DNA of 64,000 nt from Archangium violaceum Cb vi76. Lineage in GTDB: Bacteria; Myxococcota; Myxococcia; Myxococcales; Myxococcaceae. Where the stretch lies: NCBI RefSeq assembly GCF_000733295.1, contig NZ_JPMI01000322.1, positions 35,146 to 99,145 of the forward strand. The letters are read 5' to 3'. The notes beneath the pieces are model-generated. The model searched no databases, was not told the DNA's origin, and was given only the letters and a program-made list of their open reading frames with translations. A program made the position numbers and the translations under genes. How positions within the stretch are numbered: position 1 is the stretch's first letter; the number at the start of each line of letters is the position of its first letter. Positions 36,170 to 44,998 of this stretch are shown piece by piece.

Positions 36170-36449
36170 CTTTCCACGCGGGAGCCATGAAAGGCTTTCA
36201 GCTTCTTCCCTCTCACGTGGGGGGAGGCGGGCGAGGACATCCGCTCGGCTGGCCGTGCCTCCTTCCCGGCGGGTGCAGGGCATTGTTCTTTGTTCGCGGG
36301 TTTTCCCCGAAGTGTGTCTGTGTTTGGACAGGGAAGGAAAATCCTTTCCCAGGCCGTCTTCCCATTGCGCGAGGCATCCCCAGTTTCCGCTCGCCTCGCG
36401 CTGGTCCGTGAGGAGCCGATTGCCTTTTCATCCCCTGAGGTCAAACCCC

Positions 36450-38429
36450 ATGAAACTGTCTCTGAATGCGTCGTCCCGGAGGCTTCCGCGCCTCGCCCCG
36501 GTCATGTTGGGCCTGGCGATGCTCGGCGCTGGCTGCGCCCAGCAGAAGACGCCCGCGCGCGAGGTGGACAAGCAGGCCCTGGCGGCCGACTCGCTCTACA
36601 TGGCCCGGCTCTACGCCGGCTGGGAGAAGCAGTTGGAGGCGCAGGGGAAGTCGCGCGGCGGCCGCGGCTCGCACATGGAGATCGACCTCGCGGATGACAC
36701 GCAGTACCGCTTCGTGAAGAACCGCCTCCTGGCCGCGGGCAGCACGCCGGAGAACTCGCCCCAGCTCTTCCGCAAGCTGGAGACGCTCCGCAAGGAGAAG
36801 AAGACCGGCACTCCCGGCCCGAAGGCCCGCGAGGACCGGCTCGGCGCTACGGGCGAGCCCATGGAGAACTCGCGGTGTGGCCACCTGCTGCCGCTCACCG
36901 ACGTGGCCAGCGCCGACAACACGGTGGCGAAGTTCCAGGCCTCCGGCCTCGTCACCTGCTTCGACGGAGCCGACTACGCCTTCGCCGACGTCAACGCCAT
37001 CGCCACCAACCACGAGCAGACGCAGTTCCGCGTGCTCGGCACCGAGTCCCTCGAGGAGTACGCCAGCGCCGTCCTCGAGACGCCGCCGCTCCCGCTCTCG
37101 CTGAAGGTGAACCCGGACGAGGAACTCTTCGTCGACTCGGTGGCCATGGCCTTCGACGAGGAGACCGGCGAGCAGCACCTGTCCTATACGAGGGCCGAGT
37201 CCTCCCTGGTGGCCCTGGGTGCGCACGACTTCAACACCATCACCGTGCACCACCCCAAGGAGCTGATCGGGAAGATGCACAGCGACAATCCCGTCCGCAC
37301 CTGCCTGGAGCGTGGCGCCGTCGCCGGCTTCCTGGATTGTGATTACGCCTCGGGCAGCAAGGATCCCGTCACGGGCATCTTCAAGCCCTTCGCCAAGCCC
37401 TTCACGGGCGTGGGCGCGGCGGACCCCGAGGCGAGCCACACCCTGTGGATCCCCGCCGCCGGGGCCTACTGGGAGCCCGCCAGCGGAGCCTATGACCCGA
37501 GCCACCTCTACCTGCCCATGCGTGGCTGGTACCAGGTGACCCTGCCGTCGTCCTGCACCCTGGATGCCTTTACGAGCGATGCAACCATTTTCCTGATGGA
37601 GCGTGGCGGCCGCTGCTCCGCCGGCACCATGCCCGGCAGCAGCGTCTTCAAGGGGAGCCTGCCCTTCAAGACGCCGATCGTCGACGATTATGACCCCACG
37701 AAGCTCAACGTCCCTTTCGATGGGCTGGTGGACTTCGGCAAGGACTGCCTGGACATGTACCAGAACGTGCGCCTCCTGATGCGCGCCACGATGAAGGCCA
37801 CCTGCGTGGATTCCTCTGGCAACCGCAAGCCCTACACCCGCTCGCGCACCCAGGACATCTTCAACCTCGACTGGCGCAACGCCTGCCTCGCGGAGGGCAC
37901 GCGCGTGACGAAGGCCGATGGCTCGCAGGTGCCGGTGGAGCAGGTGAAGGTGGGTGACCAGCTGCTGGCCAATGGCCAGGGCCAGGCCCTCACGGTGACG
38001 ACCGTGTCGCGCGGCGGCGAGCGCAAGCCCCTCGTGAAGCTGCGGGATGCCCTGGGGGGCGAGGTGATGGTCACCCAGACGCACCCCATGGTGACGGCCA
38101 CCCGCGGCGTGGTGCAGGCCGGTGAGCTGAAGGCCGGTGACTCCCTGTTGACCCGCGCTGGCGCGGCGAAGCTCGTGGGCGTCGAGCGCGTGCCCTTCTC
38201 CGGTGACGTGTTCAACTTCGCTCTCGGCACTCCCGAGGAGCTGGCCATCGCCACGCCCGGGACGAACACGATGTACGCCAACGGCTACCTGGTGGGTGAC
38301 AGCCAGATGCAGCTCACCCTGGAGAAGCAGCGCTCCAGCGACTCCCGCGAGGTGCTCGCCCGCCTCAATGGCGCCTGGCACGAGGACTTCCGCCTGCACC
38401 AGGCCCGGAGCAAGAGTGCTCGCCGCTAA
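36450..38429 (+). CDS. Lipoprotein with C-terminal Hint domain, paralogue 2
   Basis: A 659-residue lipoprotein (Cys29 in GAGC), chosen at the ATG 36450 that begins the signal peptide. It aligns with paralogue 1 along the whole length (shared motifs include 'LDCDY' with 'PKEL/PKDL', 'ACLAEGTRVTKADG', 'VPVEQVKVG', 'TQTHPMVT', 'VYNFALG/VFNFALG' and 'GDSQMQ'). Cys479 and His545 are the expected Hint catalytic residues. N-terminal halves are diverged but keep the same Cys and aromatic positions. The order of domains in both copies is conserved, so duplication, not fusion, is likely. Confidence 0.75.
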   Translation: MKLSLNASSRRLPRLAPVMLGLAMLGAGCAQQKTPAREVDKQALAADSLYMARLYAGWEKQLEAQGKSRGGRGSHMEIDLADDTQYRFVKNRLLAAGSTPENSPQLFRKLETLRKEKKTGTPGPKAREDRLGATGEPMENSRCGHLLPLTDVASADNTVAKFQASGLVTCFDGADYAFADVNAIATNHEQTQFRVLGTESLEEYASAVLETPPLPLSLKVNPDEELFVDSVAMAFDEETGEQHLSYTRAESSLVALGAHDFNTITVHHPKELIGKMHSDNPVRTCLERGAVAGFLDCDYASGSKDPVTGIFKPFAKPFTGVGAADPEASHTLWIPAAGAYWEPASGAYDPSHLYLPMRGWYQVTLPSSCTLDAFTSDATIFLMERGGRCSAGTMPGSSVFKGSLPFKTPIVDDYDPTKLNVPFDGLVDFGKDCLDMYQNVRLLMRATMKATCVDSSGNRKPYTRSRTQDIFNLDWRNACLAEGTRVTKADGSQVPVEQVKVGDQLLANGQGQALTVTTVSRGGERKPLVKLRDALGGEVMVTQTHPMVTATRGVVQAGELKAGDSLLTRAGAAKLVGVERVPFSGDVFNFALGTPEELAIATPGTNTMYANGYLVGDSQMQLTLEKQRSSDSREVLARLNGAWHEDFRLHQARSKSARR

Positions 38430-38430
38430 T

Positions 38431-38456
38431 CCCCTTCAGGTATGTCCGTGAAGGGG
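38431..38456 (+). terminator. Hairpin after second Hint gene
   Basis: CCCCTTCA and TGAAGGGG form a perfect 8-bp stem with a 10-base loop beginning two bases after the stop codon. Confidence 0.6.
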
Positions 38457-38480
38457 GCCCCTGGGAACAAGCGCGGCCAT

Positions 38481-38618
38481 TTCCCCTCGCCCGCCGGGAG
38501 AGGGACGGGGTGAGGGTATCTCGGCTCCCGGGTTGAACCCACTGTCCACACTGGGGTCCAGGGGTTGGAGAACAGGGACGGGCACCCTCACCCCGACCCT
38601 CTCCCGAGGGGAGAGGGA
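38481..38618. repeat. Composite dispersed repeat element, 138 bp
   Basis: Left arm 38481-38517 (ending GACGGGGTGAGGGT) and right arm 38584-38618 (ACCCTCACCCCGACCC at its start) are inverted copies of the hairpin unit. Between them is a 50-bp core (38527-38576, CCCGGGTTGAACCC at its start) that recurs at 63941-63990 with six differences. The layout is that of a small non-autonomous element (BIME/REPIN-like) between convergent genes. Confidence 0.75.
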
Positions 38619-38626
38619 ATATTCGG

Positions 38627-40636
38627 TCAGAAGGGCAGCCAGCTCGGCTTCACGCTCCGGGGATTCGTCAGGGTGTAGGCGAGCTGGCTCCGCAGATCTC
38701 CGAAGGCCATGTTGTCCAGGTACATGGCCTCGATGCGCTGCCGGCCCACCGCGAGCTCGATGGGCTTGCCGCCCCCCGCGGGCGTCGCCACCAGCGTGTC
38801 GCCTCCCGCGTAGCTCACCTGGTAGCGCTTGCCCTTCACGTCCACCGGCACGTCGAAGCGCAGGTCGCGAGGCACCTCGGCCTTGAAGTTCGTCCCCCGC
38901 GAGCCCGGCACACGCAGGTCGTCGAGGAAGTCGCGCAGGAAGTCGCGCGTCACCTGGCGCGACTGGCCGTCCAGTGCCGGGTCCACCTTGTCGTCGTACC
39001 CGAACTTCAGCGTGCTGTCGCCCTTGCTCGGGTCCGTGAGGTCCCACGTCGGCAGCGTCAGCATGAACTGGTTGGCCTGGGGCTTCGTCCGGTCCATGTA
39101 GTCGTTGTAGTCCGCCCCCGAGTCCTTCAGCAGCGTGTAGCCGTTGAGCGCGTTCCACAGCACGTTCGTCGCGTCCAGGTTGCCCGCGGGCAGTGGCTTC
39201 GTCGTGTCCTGGTGGTCTGCCGGGTGGCCCGTGGCCCGCGTGTAGAGCGACGCGCCAATCGCCGGCAGGCCGTTCTTGTTGTAGCCCATGGGCAGGTTGT
39301 CCAGCGCCCCGCCGTCCACCAGGTGCATGCGCCGGCCCGTCGCCGGGTCCACCACCTGCACCGGCTCGAAGACGCCCGGAATCGCCATCGAGGCGCGCAC
39401 CGCCAGCGCCACCGGAGTGTCCGGCGTCGTCTCCTGGCTGAAGACGAAGATGCGGTCCTTGGCCGACGTCATCCCGTTGGCCCCCGCCCCGCTGTCGTAG
39501 GCCTTCGCCGCTATCAACTGCAGTGGCACCTTCAGGTCCGCGAACGTCACCGGCCGGTCCGTGATGCCCGTCAGCTCGCGCAGCTCCTGGTCGAAGAGCT
39601 CGAAGGCCTGCTCCCCGTTGAGGAGTCCTCCGTCCTTCATGTCCAGGTCCCAGTCGTAGAGGTTGCTCAACCGGGGATCCTTCGCCAGGGCTTGAATCTG
39701 CTCGGGGCCCGCGCCCGTGGCCGCGAACGCCGCCGCGATGGAGCCCGCCGAGGTGCCGCTCAGGCTCGTGGGCACCACCCCCAGCTCATACATCTCCGCC
39801 AGCATCGCGCCGTAGCGCTTGCCCTTGCCCCCTCCTCCCTGGAGGCTCAGGTGCACACCCTGAGGCTCTCCGTCCTTCACGGGCATTCCCAGCTCCGCCC
39901 GCCGCGCCGCCACCGCCGCCTTGTATTCCCCGGGCGTACGCACCGTGCGTGCCGAGGCGCCCTCGCCCAGCTTCAGCTCGCGCGGCCCGTTGCCGAAGAG
40001 GAAGTCCATGGGCGCTGGCGGCTTCGTCACCGGCGTGCCCGTGGGGAAGTGGCTCGCGTGCAGCTTCCCGCCCGCCAGCTCCTTCTCGAAGAACTGCGGG
40101 TCCACCCACAGGGCTCCCGGCTTGGGCGCCGTGGCGCGCGTGTAGCCGGAGTCCGCCTTCAGCTTGCCCTCGGCCGCCTCCAGCGCCTTCTGCAGCTCGG
40201 CCCGGCGCGGGTGGTGGGCCGGCGTCATCTCCAGCTCCAGGGCCAGCTGGCGCACCTTGCCCAGCGTCTCGCGGAAGTCCTTCGTCTGGTCGACGAGCTT
40301 CTTGCCCTCCTCGTCCCGGATTTTCGGCGGGAAGATGCGCTCGAGCGCCTTGCGCAGGTCGCCCAGGTCCACCTTCTTCAGGGCTTCCAACGGAATCTGG
40401 AGCGGCTTGCCGGTGAGGGTGATGCCCTCCCAGCCCGTCTTTCCCGCGGCGGGCTTCACGCCCGTGGGCAGCCGCGCCTCGAAGGTGTCCACCACCCGAT
40501 TGACGTGGGTGCTGACGTTCTTCGCCGCGTTCTGCAGCGCCTGGCCCACCTTCTCCAGCGGGTGGGAGGGAGCGGCCTCGGGCTGACGCGGGGGGGGCGC
40601 CGGGAGGGACGGCGTACGGGTGGGCTTCACGGACAT
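38627..40636 (-). CDS. Patatin-like phospholipase with long N-terminal region
   Basis: A 669-residue protein with a catalytic patatin domain after residue 260: oxyanion block GGGGKGKRYG (267-276), nucleophile motif GTSAG (294-298, Ser296) and the Asp block DGG (441-443). The 260-residue N-terminal region is Pro-rich then helical and has no signal. Patatins cleave lipid acyl chains; ExoU-type effectors have a similar catalytic Ser/Asp dyad, so an effector role is possible but not shown. Nothing adjacent looks like an immunity gene. Confidence 0.85.
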   Translation of the reverse strand: MSVKPTRTPSLPAPPPRQPEAAPSHPLEKVGQALQNAAKNVSTHVNRVVDTFEARLPTGVKPAAGKTGWEGITLTGKPLQIPLEALKKVDLGDLRKALERIFPPKIRDEEGKKLVDQTKDFRETLGKVRQLALELEMTPAHHPRRAELQKALEAAEGKLKADSGYTRATAPKPGALWVDPQFFEKELAGGKLHASHFPTGTPVTKPPAPMDFLFGNGPRELKLGEGASARTVRTPGEYKAAVAARRAELGMPVKDGEPQGVHLSLQGGGGKGKRYGAMLAEMYELGVVPTSLSGTSAGSIAAAFAATGAGPEQIQALAKDPRLSNLYDWDLDMKDGGLLNGEQAFELFDQELRELTGITDRPVTFADLKVPLQLIAAKAYDSGAGANGMTSAKDRIFVFSQETTPDTPVALAVRASMAIPGVFEPVQVVDPATGRRMHLVDGGALDNLPMGYNKNGLPAIGASLYTRATGHPADHQDTTKPLPAGNLDATNVLWNALNGYTLLKDSGADYNDYMDRTKPQANQFMLTLPTWDLTDPSKGDSTLKFGYDDKVDPALDGQSRQVTRDFLRDFLDDLRVPGSRGTNFKAEVPRDLRFDVPVDVKGKRYQVSYAGGDTLVATPAGGGKPIELAVGRQRIEAMYLDNMAFGDLRSQLAYTLTNPRSVKPSWLPF

Positions 40637-40714
40637 GCCCCATCATCCCCCCAACGGCAAGGCGCTTGCTACAGCCGGAGAGAGCCCGAAGGGGCTTCTT
40701 CACTGGAGGTAGTC

Positions 40715-41038
40715 GTGACGCGCCGCGCTGTCGAGCCCCAAGTCGTTGCAATGCCTGACATCATCCTCTATCCCCGCGACACGGTGATGCGCGCGCTCGA
40801 AGTGATGCACCGTTACGGCGTGCACCTGTTGCCAGTGGTGGATGAACGACACGGGGAGATCCTCGGCCATGTCTCCGAGGATGAGCTGCACCGCATCTGG
40901 TCCACGCTCCCGCTGGCCCGCATGACTGAAATTCTGACTGCCCGCGCCACGCTCGCTTCGGAAGGAAGTGCAGGCGATCGGCCGCGCGTCGTCCTCCTGC
41001 CGGGCGGGCAGGGCGTGCGCTCCACCTGGTTGCACTAA
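40715..41038 (+). CDS. Single CBS-domain-pair-like small protein
   Basis: A 107-residue protein from a GTG at 40715 (GGAGGT at 40705). The sequence contains one clear CBS repeat ('RDTVMRALEVMHRYGVHLLPVVDERHGEILGHVSEDEL'), with a short C-terminal extension. CBS units bind adenine nucleotides and usually work as pairs, so this half-unit would have to dimerise. The stop codon overlaps the stop of the convergent hydrolase (CTAA). Confidence 0.72.
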   Translation: MTRRAVEPQVVAMPDIILYPRDTVMRALEVMHRYGVHLLPVVDERHGEILGHVSEDELHRIWSTLPLARMTEILTARATLASEGSAGDRPRVVLLPGGQGVRSTWLH

Positions 41039-41913
41039 CGCGCGTCCGCCACCCGACGGATGGCGGCGACGATCTCCTCGGGCACCTCCTCCTGGAGGAA
41101 GTGGCCCGCGGGAGTCTCGGTGACACGGGCGCGCGGAAACACCTCGCGGTGACGCCGCAGTGCCCGGCCGAGAATGGGGTCCTTCACTCCCCACACCAAT
41201 TCCACGGGTCCCTGGAAGGAGCGGGCCCAGGCGTCTCCCTCGGTGAGCTCGGCCACCGTGGGGTGCTCCGGGCCGTTGGGCACCATGCGCGCCAAGGCCA
41301 GGGGCGCCGCCCGGTCCACCACCTTCCTCAAGGGCCACGCATAGGCCCTCGCCACGTCTCCGGAGATGGAGGACGGGTCCCCTTGCGTGCGCCCCAGCAC
41401 GGGCAGGGGAAAGTTGAACAGCCGGAAGGCCACGTCGCTCACCACCGGCATGCGGGAGAAGCGGTGGAAGGCCGTGGTGCGGAAGCGCTCGGGTTTGAGG
41501 AGCGCGGTGTTCATCACCACCAGCCCCGTCACCCGGCCGCCCGCCCTCGCCGCCATCCACGCGCCGATGGGGCCTCCCCAGTCCTGCACCACCAACACCA
41601 CGTCCTTCAACTCCAGTCCCTGGACGAGCTCCAGCAGGGACTCGCCATGGCGCCGCAGCGTGTGCGCGGACAGCTCCCGGGGCTTGTCGCTCAGCCCCAG
41701 GCCGATGAGGTCCGGCGCCACCACCCGGTACGGCCCTCCCGCCAGGCCCGCCATCACCTCGCGATAGAGGAAGGACCAGGTGGGGTTGCCGTGCAGCAGC
41801 AGGACGGGGCGCCCCTCCCCTTCGTCCACGTAATGCATCCGCCCGAAGACAGTCGGGGCGAAGCGCGCGCGGTACGGGAAGAGCCGGGTGATGAAGGTGG
41901 GAAGTTCGCTCAT
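41035..41913 (-). CDS. Haloalkane dehalogenase-like alpha/beta-hydrolase
   Basis: A 292-residue alpha/beta hydrolase with the oxyanion/halide motif HGNPTW (about 41-46), nucleophile Asp in 'VVQDWGGPIG' (about 109-118), an acid in 'VWGVKDPIL' and the His in 'PAGHFLQEE'. Asp nucleophile plus an adjacent Trp and the Asn after HG match the haloalkane dehalogenase subfamily, which hydrolyses C-halogen bonds; related fluoroacetate and epoxide hydrolases share the Asp. Activity must be tested. No dehalogenation pathway genes are nearby. Confidence 0.83.
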   Translation of the reverse strand: MSELPTFITRLFPYRARFAPTVFGRMHYVDEGEGRPVLLLHGNPTWSFLYREVMAGLAGGPYRVVAPDLIGLGLSDKPRELSAHTLRRHGESLLELVQGLELKDVVLVVQDWGGPIGAWMAARAGGRVTGLVVMNTALLKPERFRTTAFHRFSRMPVVSDVAFRLFNFPLPVLGRTQGDPSSISGDVARAYAWPLRKVVDRAAPLALARMVPNGPEHPTVAELTEGDAWARSFQGPVELVWGVKDPILGRALRRHREVFPRARVTETPAGHFLQEEVPEEIVAAIRRVADAR

Positions 41914-42077
41914 GGGCGGAAAGCCCTAGCACTTGCGTGCATGGTCAACATCAGCGATCCGCCCAATGCCGACTTCCCAACGGGTTGCCCCCGGGGGCGC
42001 GGCCAGATCGCTTCGCGCTTGCCAGGGTGTAGGGGGTCGCCCCCACGCCAACCGGTGGGGGCCGGAGGAGGCGTGGC

Positions 42078-42773
42078 ATGAAGGCTGTGGCGATCATCCT
42101 CGCTGCGGGGGAGGCCAGGAAGATGGGCTACTCCAAGGCGCTCATCGAGCACGAGGGGGGCAAGAGCTTCCTGCAGTCGCTCGCATCGACGTTTGGCAAG
42201 GCCGGCTGCTCGGTCATCGGCATCATCGGCAAGGAGGCCGAGGCCGTACGCGACCAGCACCCGGCCGTTCACCTGGTGGAGAACGAGCGGTGGCAGGACG
42301 GCCAGCTCAGCTCGGTGAAGGCCGGACTGGAGGCGGCCTTCGAGGACGGGGCGGACATCATCCTCCTGCACCCGGTGGACATGCCCGCGCTGCGTGCTTC
42401 CACGCTCAAGTCGCTCATCAAGGCGATGGGGGACTCGGTGGAGGCCATCCGCCCCGAGTTCGAGGGGGCCTCGGGCTTCCCCATCATCCTCTCGCGCGGC
42501 GCCGCCGAGCGGCTGCGGGACAGGGACTCGACGGAGTCGCAGCTGGAGGTGGCGGTGCGGGGCCTGCAGATGCGCCGCATCCCGGTGAAGGACCCGGGCG
42601 TCGTCGTCAACATCAACACCCCGGAGACGTACGAGCGGCTGTTCGGCTCCGCGCCGAAGCTCGCGCCTCCGCCCAAGCGCCGGGGCAAGAAGACCGAGTC
42701 CACTGGCACCACGGTGTCCACCGGCGCTTCGGCTCCCATGGAGGCCTCCTCCGAGGGGATCTCCGGCTCGTGA
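42078..42773 (+). CDS. MobA-like NTP transferase
   Basis: The 231-residue product has the nucleotidyltransferase start 'AIILAAGEARKMGYSKALIE' (about 5-24), a metal-type 'HPVDMP' block (about 98-103), and ends with a 40-residue disordered Lys/Thr/Ser tail after 'VNINTPETYERLF'. MobA/MocA enzymes attach a nucleotide to molybdopterin; CTP:phosphocholine-type members also exist. No Moco gene is nearby, so the substrate is unresolved. Confidence 0.82.
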   Translation: MKAVAIILAAGEARKMGYSKALIEHEGGKSFLQSLASTFGKAGCSVIGIIGKEAEAVRDQHPAVHLVENERWQDGQLSSVKAGLEAAFEDGADIILLHPVDMPALRASTLKSLIKAMGDSVEAIRPEFEGASGFPIILSRGAAERLRDRDSTESQLEVAVRGLQMRRIPVKDPGVVVNINTPETYERLFGSAPKLAPPPKRRGKKTESTGTTVSTGASAPMEASSEGISGS

Positions 42774-42818
42774 GTCCGGAGTGGCGCGCCCGGACCCGGC
42801 TGGCGGGTCCGTGGCCAT

Positions 42819-42853
42819 CCCTCCCTCTCCGAAGCGCGGGAGAGGGGAGGGGA
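42819..42853. terminator. GC-rich hairpin between convergent genes
   Basis: CCCTCCCTCTCC and GGGAGAGGGGAGGG pair imperfectly around GAAGCGC, between the transferase and the convergent barrel-like protein gene. The arms echo the dispersed repeat family. Confidence 0.45.
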
Positions 42854-42857
42854 GCCG

Positions 42858-43814
42858 TTAGAAGTACAGGCCGACGCCGGCGTAGGGGCCGCTGAAGTAG
42901 TCGCGGTGCACGACGCCGTCGACCTGGCCCCTGTCGTCGAGCGTCATCACCCGCCAGCCGGCGCGCAGGTTGATGGCGCTGAGGTGCAGCGCGAGGCCCG
43001 CCTGGGCATCGATCTGGAGGTGCGGCGCCGGGACGACCTGCGCGCGGGTTTCCAGGTCCAACACGCCGTTGAGGCACCGCTCGAAGGACACGGCGAAGCT
43101 CGGGCCCGTGAAGGTGGCGCTCGGTGCCTTCGCCGAGGCGACGCCGCCCTCGAGCCGCAGCCGGGTCTGGTCGTCGGTGTACACCGCGAGCGTCAGGTGC
43201 AGGTTGAAGAGGTCGATCTTGTCCACGCCCGGCGTGCCGTCGTCCGTGGGCAGCCGCATGCCGGTCCCCGCCAGGGCCACGCCCCAGTGCTGGCCCTCGA
43301 TGCCCGCGTTGAGCCCCACCGCCGAGCCCCCCGAGGCCACCGCGAGCCCCTCCGCGTTCACCCGGAACATCAGCAGGTTGCGGTTGCGCTCCTGGGTTTG
43401 CTGGACCTGCTGCTGGACCACCGGCTCCCGCCCGTAGGGGTACATGGGCTGCTCGCCGGGCGCGAGCTGCACCTGGGCCTGGACGGGGGGCGGCTGCTGG
43501 TAGGTCGTCTCGTAGGTGGTCGTCGCCTCGACGTGCGATGCGATTTCCGCGACATCCGCGGCGATGTGGAGGATGTCCAGGATGGTGCCCACGGTGTCCA
43601 CGGCGTTGCTGGAGGAGCTGGAGCCGCCGGAGCTGGAGCCGCCAGAGCTGGAACCGCCGGAGCTGCTGTTGCTCGAACCCACCGGGCTGGCGTCGTGCAC
43701 CTTGTCGTTGCTGGAGGAGTTGGAGCTCTTCCCGAAGCGCGCTTCGGCGGTGCCAGCGGTGAAGAGCAGGCTCGATGCCAGGGAGGTGCACAGCAGTTGC
43801 CGGAAGGAGGGCAC
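42858..43814 (-). CDS. Exported beta-rich protein with Ser/Gly repeats
   Basis: The 318-residue product has a signal peptide (cut near 'AEA'), then a Ser/Gly/Asn-rich segment with repeated 'GSSSGGSSSGG' units (about 46-70), a Gln/Pro-rich linker, and a beta-rich C-terminal domain (about 145-318) ending in 'YAGVGLYF', consistent with an outer-membrane barrel. The codon repeats are in-frame and coding. No family name. Confidence 0.72.
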   Translation of the reverse strand: MPSFRQLLCTSLASSLLFTAGTAEARFGKSSNSSSNDKVHDASPVGSSNSSSGGSSSGGSSSGGSSSSSNAVDTVGTILDILHIAADVAEIASHVEATTTYETTYQQPPPVQAQVQLAPGEQPMYPYGREPVVQQQVQQTQERNRNLLMFRVNAEGLAVASGGSAVGLNAGIEGQHWGVALAGTGMRLPTDDGTPGVDKIDLFNLHLTLAVYTDDQTRLRLEGGVASAKAPSATFTGPSFAVSFERCLNGVLDLETRAQVVPAPHLQIDAQAGLALHLSAINLRAGWRVMTLDDRGQVDGVVHRDYFSGPYAGVGLYF

Positions 43815-43945
43815 GGGGATTCTCCGGGGCGGAAAAATGGGCGCCAGTGGGTGACCAGAGGCTCGGACGGCCGCCCGCCCGGTTTATTCACGGCATTTTT
43901 CCGCGCGGATTCCGGGGAGGGGTGGAGGCATGTGGGTACGAGGTG

Positions 43946-44998
43946 TCAGTCGAGGAAGCGTCTCCACCAGCGCGTCGCCTCGTCCTGGGTGAGGCGCAGG
44001 CTCGAGTAGGTGGGCGGCTGGTCCAGGGTGGTGGTGTCCGAGAGGTCCAGCGGTTCGAGCCATGGCTCCAGCACCCGAGCGAGCTCCCGGTACGCGGGGA
44101 GGGTCTGCCCGGTGGAGAGGTCTCCGGCTTCGGGGTGCTCGCCAAGGGAGACGACCACGCGCTCCTCGTCGAGTGCGTGCATGGTGGTTCCGGGAGAGTG
44201 GATGCGAGCGCGAAGGGCCGCGGCGCCACCAAGCTGGTCCAACACGGGCTGCGCGAGGAAGTTGAGCCAGTGGACGCCATCGACACGTGTGCCCATCCGG
44301 TGCTCGAAGAGCCAGGCCGGGCGCAGGTCGATGCCCGGGTGGCGGAGGAGCTCGGCGCGGAAGGACTCATCCCTGGAGCGCAGGGGCCAGTAGAGCTGCA
44401 GGGCGAGGCCCACGTGACCGGTGGCGAAACGCAGCTGTGAGGCCATCTCCAGGGCGAGTTCTCGCACCTTCGCGGAGCCGTGCGCTTGCAGGTACTCGGT
44501 GGGAAGCGTCGCGGTGAGGGGGCTCACCAGGTTGGGAGGGGGCGTACGCGTGGGAAGGCGGGCCCGGTACCAGAGTTGGTAGCCGTTGGTGCTGCCGAAG
44601 CCGCCATCGAGGATGAGCTGTGCGAGGTGGCCCCTCTTCACCAGGCGGTGGACCGTGGGTTCGCTGAGCTCTTCGATGAAGCGGAACGGCCGCTCGGGGC
44701 GGAGGAGGTAGTGGATGGATTCCCAGCGCTCCTTGCTCAGGGGGCCGCCTTCATCGTCGTTGATATAGGCATGATGGATGGTGCTGGGACCCTGCCCCAC
44801 GGCATGTACGTAGCTCTCGACCGCGTGCCTCACTCCAGAGGCGATATCGAGGTGGTCGTACGGCAGGTAGAAGGCGAGGCGGACCACGTCTCGCGCGAGC
44901 AGTTCTCGCGGCGGAAAGCGTGGGGGCTTGCCACTCCAGAGCCTGACGTGAACGGGGCAACGTCCACGGTGGCGGATGCGAGGAAGGGCAGGCGTCAT
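43946..44998 (-). CDS. DUF3396 (type VI immunity-family) protein
   Basis: The 350-residue product (ATG at 44998) matches DUF3396: 'VRLAFYLPYDHLD', 'GHLAQLILDGGFGSTNGYQLWYRAR', 'FATGHVGLALQLYWPLR', 'VDGVHWLNFLAQPVL' and the C-terminal 'QTLPAYRELARVLEPW'. Members are immunity proteins of toxin pairs, usually next to nuclease-domain toxins. Its ATG overlaps the toxin stop by one base (TGATG), which ties expression of the two. It has no signal, so it would protect from inside the cell. Confidence 0.83.
   Translation of the reverse strand: MTPALPRIRHRGRCPVHVRLWSGKPPRFPPRELLARDVVRLAFYLPYDHLDIASGVRHAVESYVHAVGQGPSTIHHAYINDDEGGPLSKERWESIHYLLRPERPFRFIEELSEPTVHRLVKRGHLAQLILDGGFGSTNGYQLWYRARLPTRTPPPNLVSPLTATLPTEYLQAHGSAKVRELALEMASQLRFATGHVGLALQLYWPLRSRDESFRAELLRHPGIDLRPAWLFEHRMGTRVDGVHWLNFLAQPVLDQLGGAAALRARIHSPGTTMHALDEERVVVSLGEHPEAGDLSTGQTLPAYRELARVLEPWLEPLDLSDTTTLDQPPTYSSLRLTQDEATRWWRRFLD

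Larger units (their letters stand above)
35956..36449. other. Intergenic region between Hint paralogues, 494 bp
   Basis: A terminator hairpin, then three direct repeats, a palindrome and a GGGAAGGA/TCCTTTCCC inverted pair (36331-36350). Three overlapping ORFs in it are not credible genes. The density of repeats suggests a regulatory leader or an sRNA locus for the second Hint gene. Confidence 0.5.

Noticed and set aside
36064..36444. 126-residue ORF with an internal repeat between Hint genes
   Set aside because: Its repeats arise from the TTTCTACAG units; no start site or homology is apparent, and two other frames overlap it.
43610..43680. Minisatellite or CRISPR-like tandem repeats
   Set aside because: They are in-frame Ser/Gly codon repeats inside the exported beta-rich protein gene.
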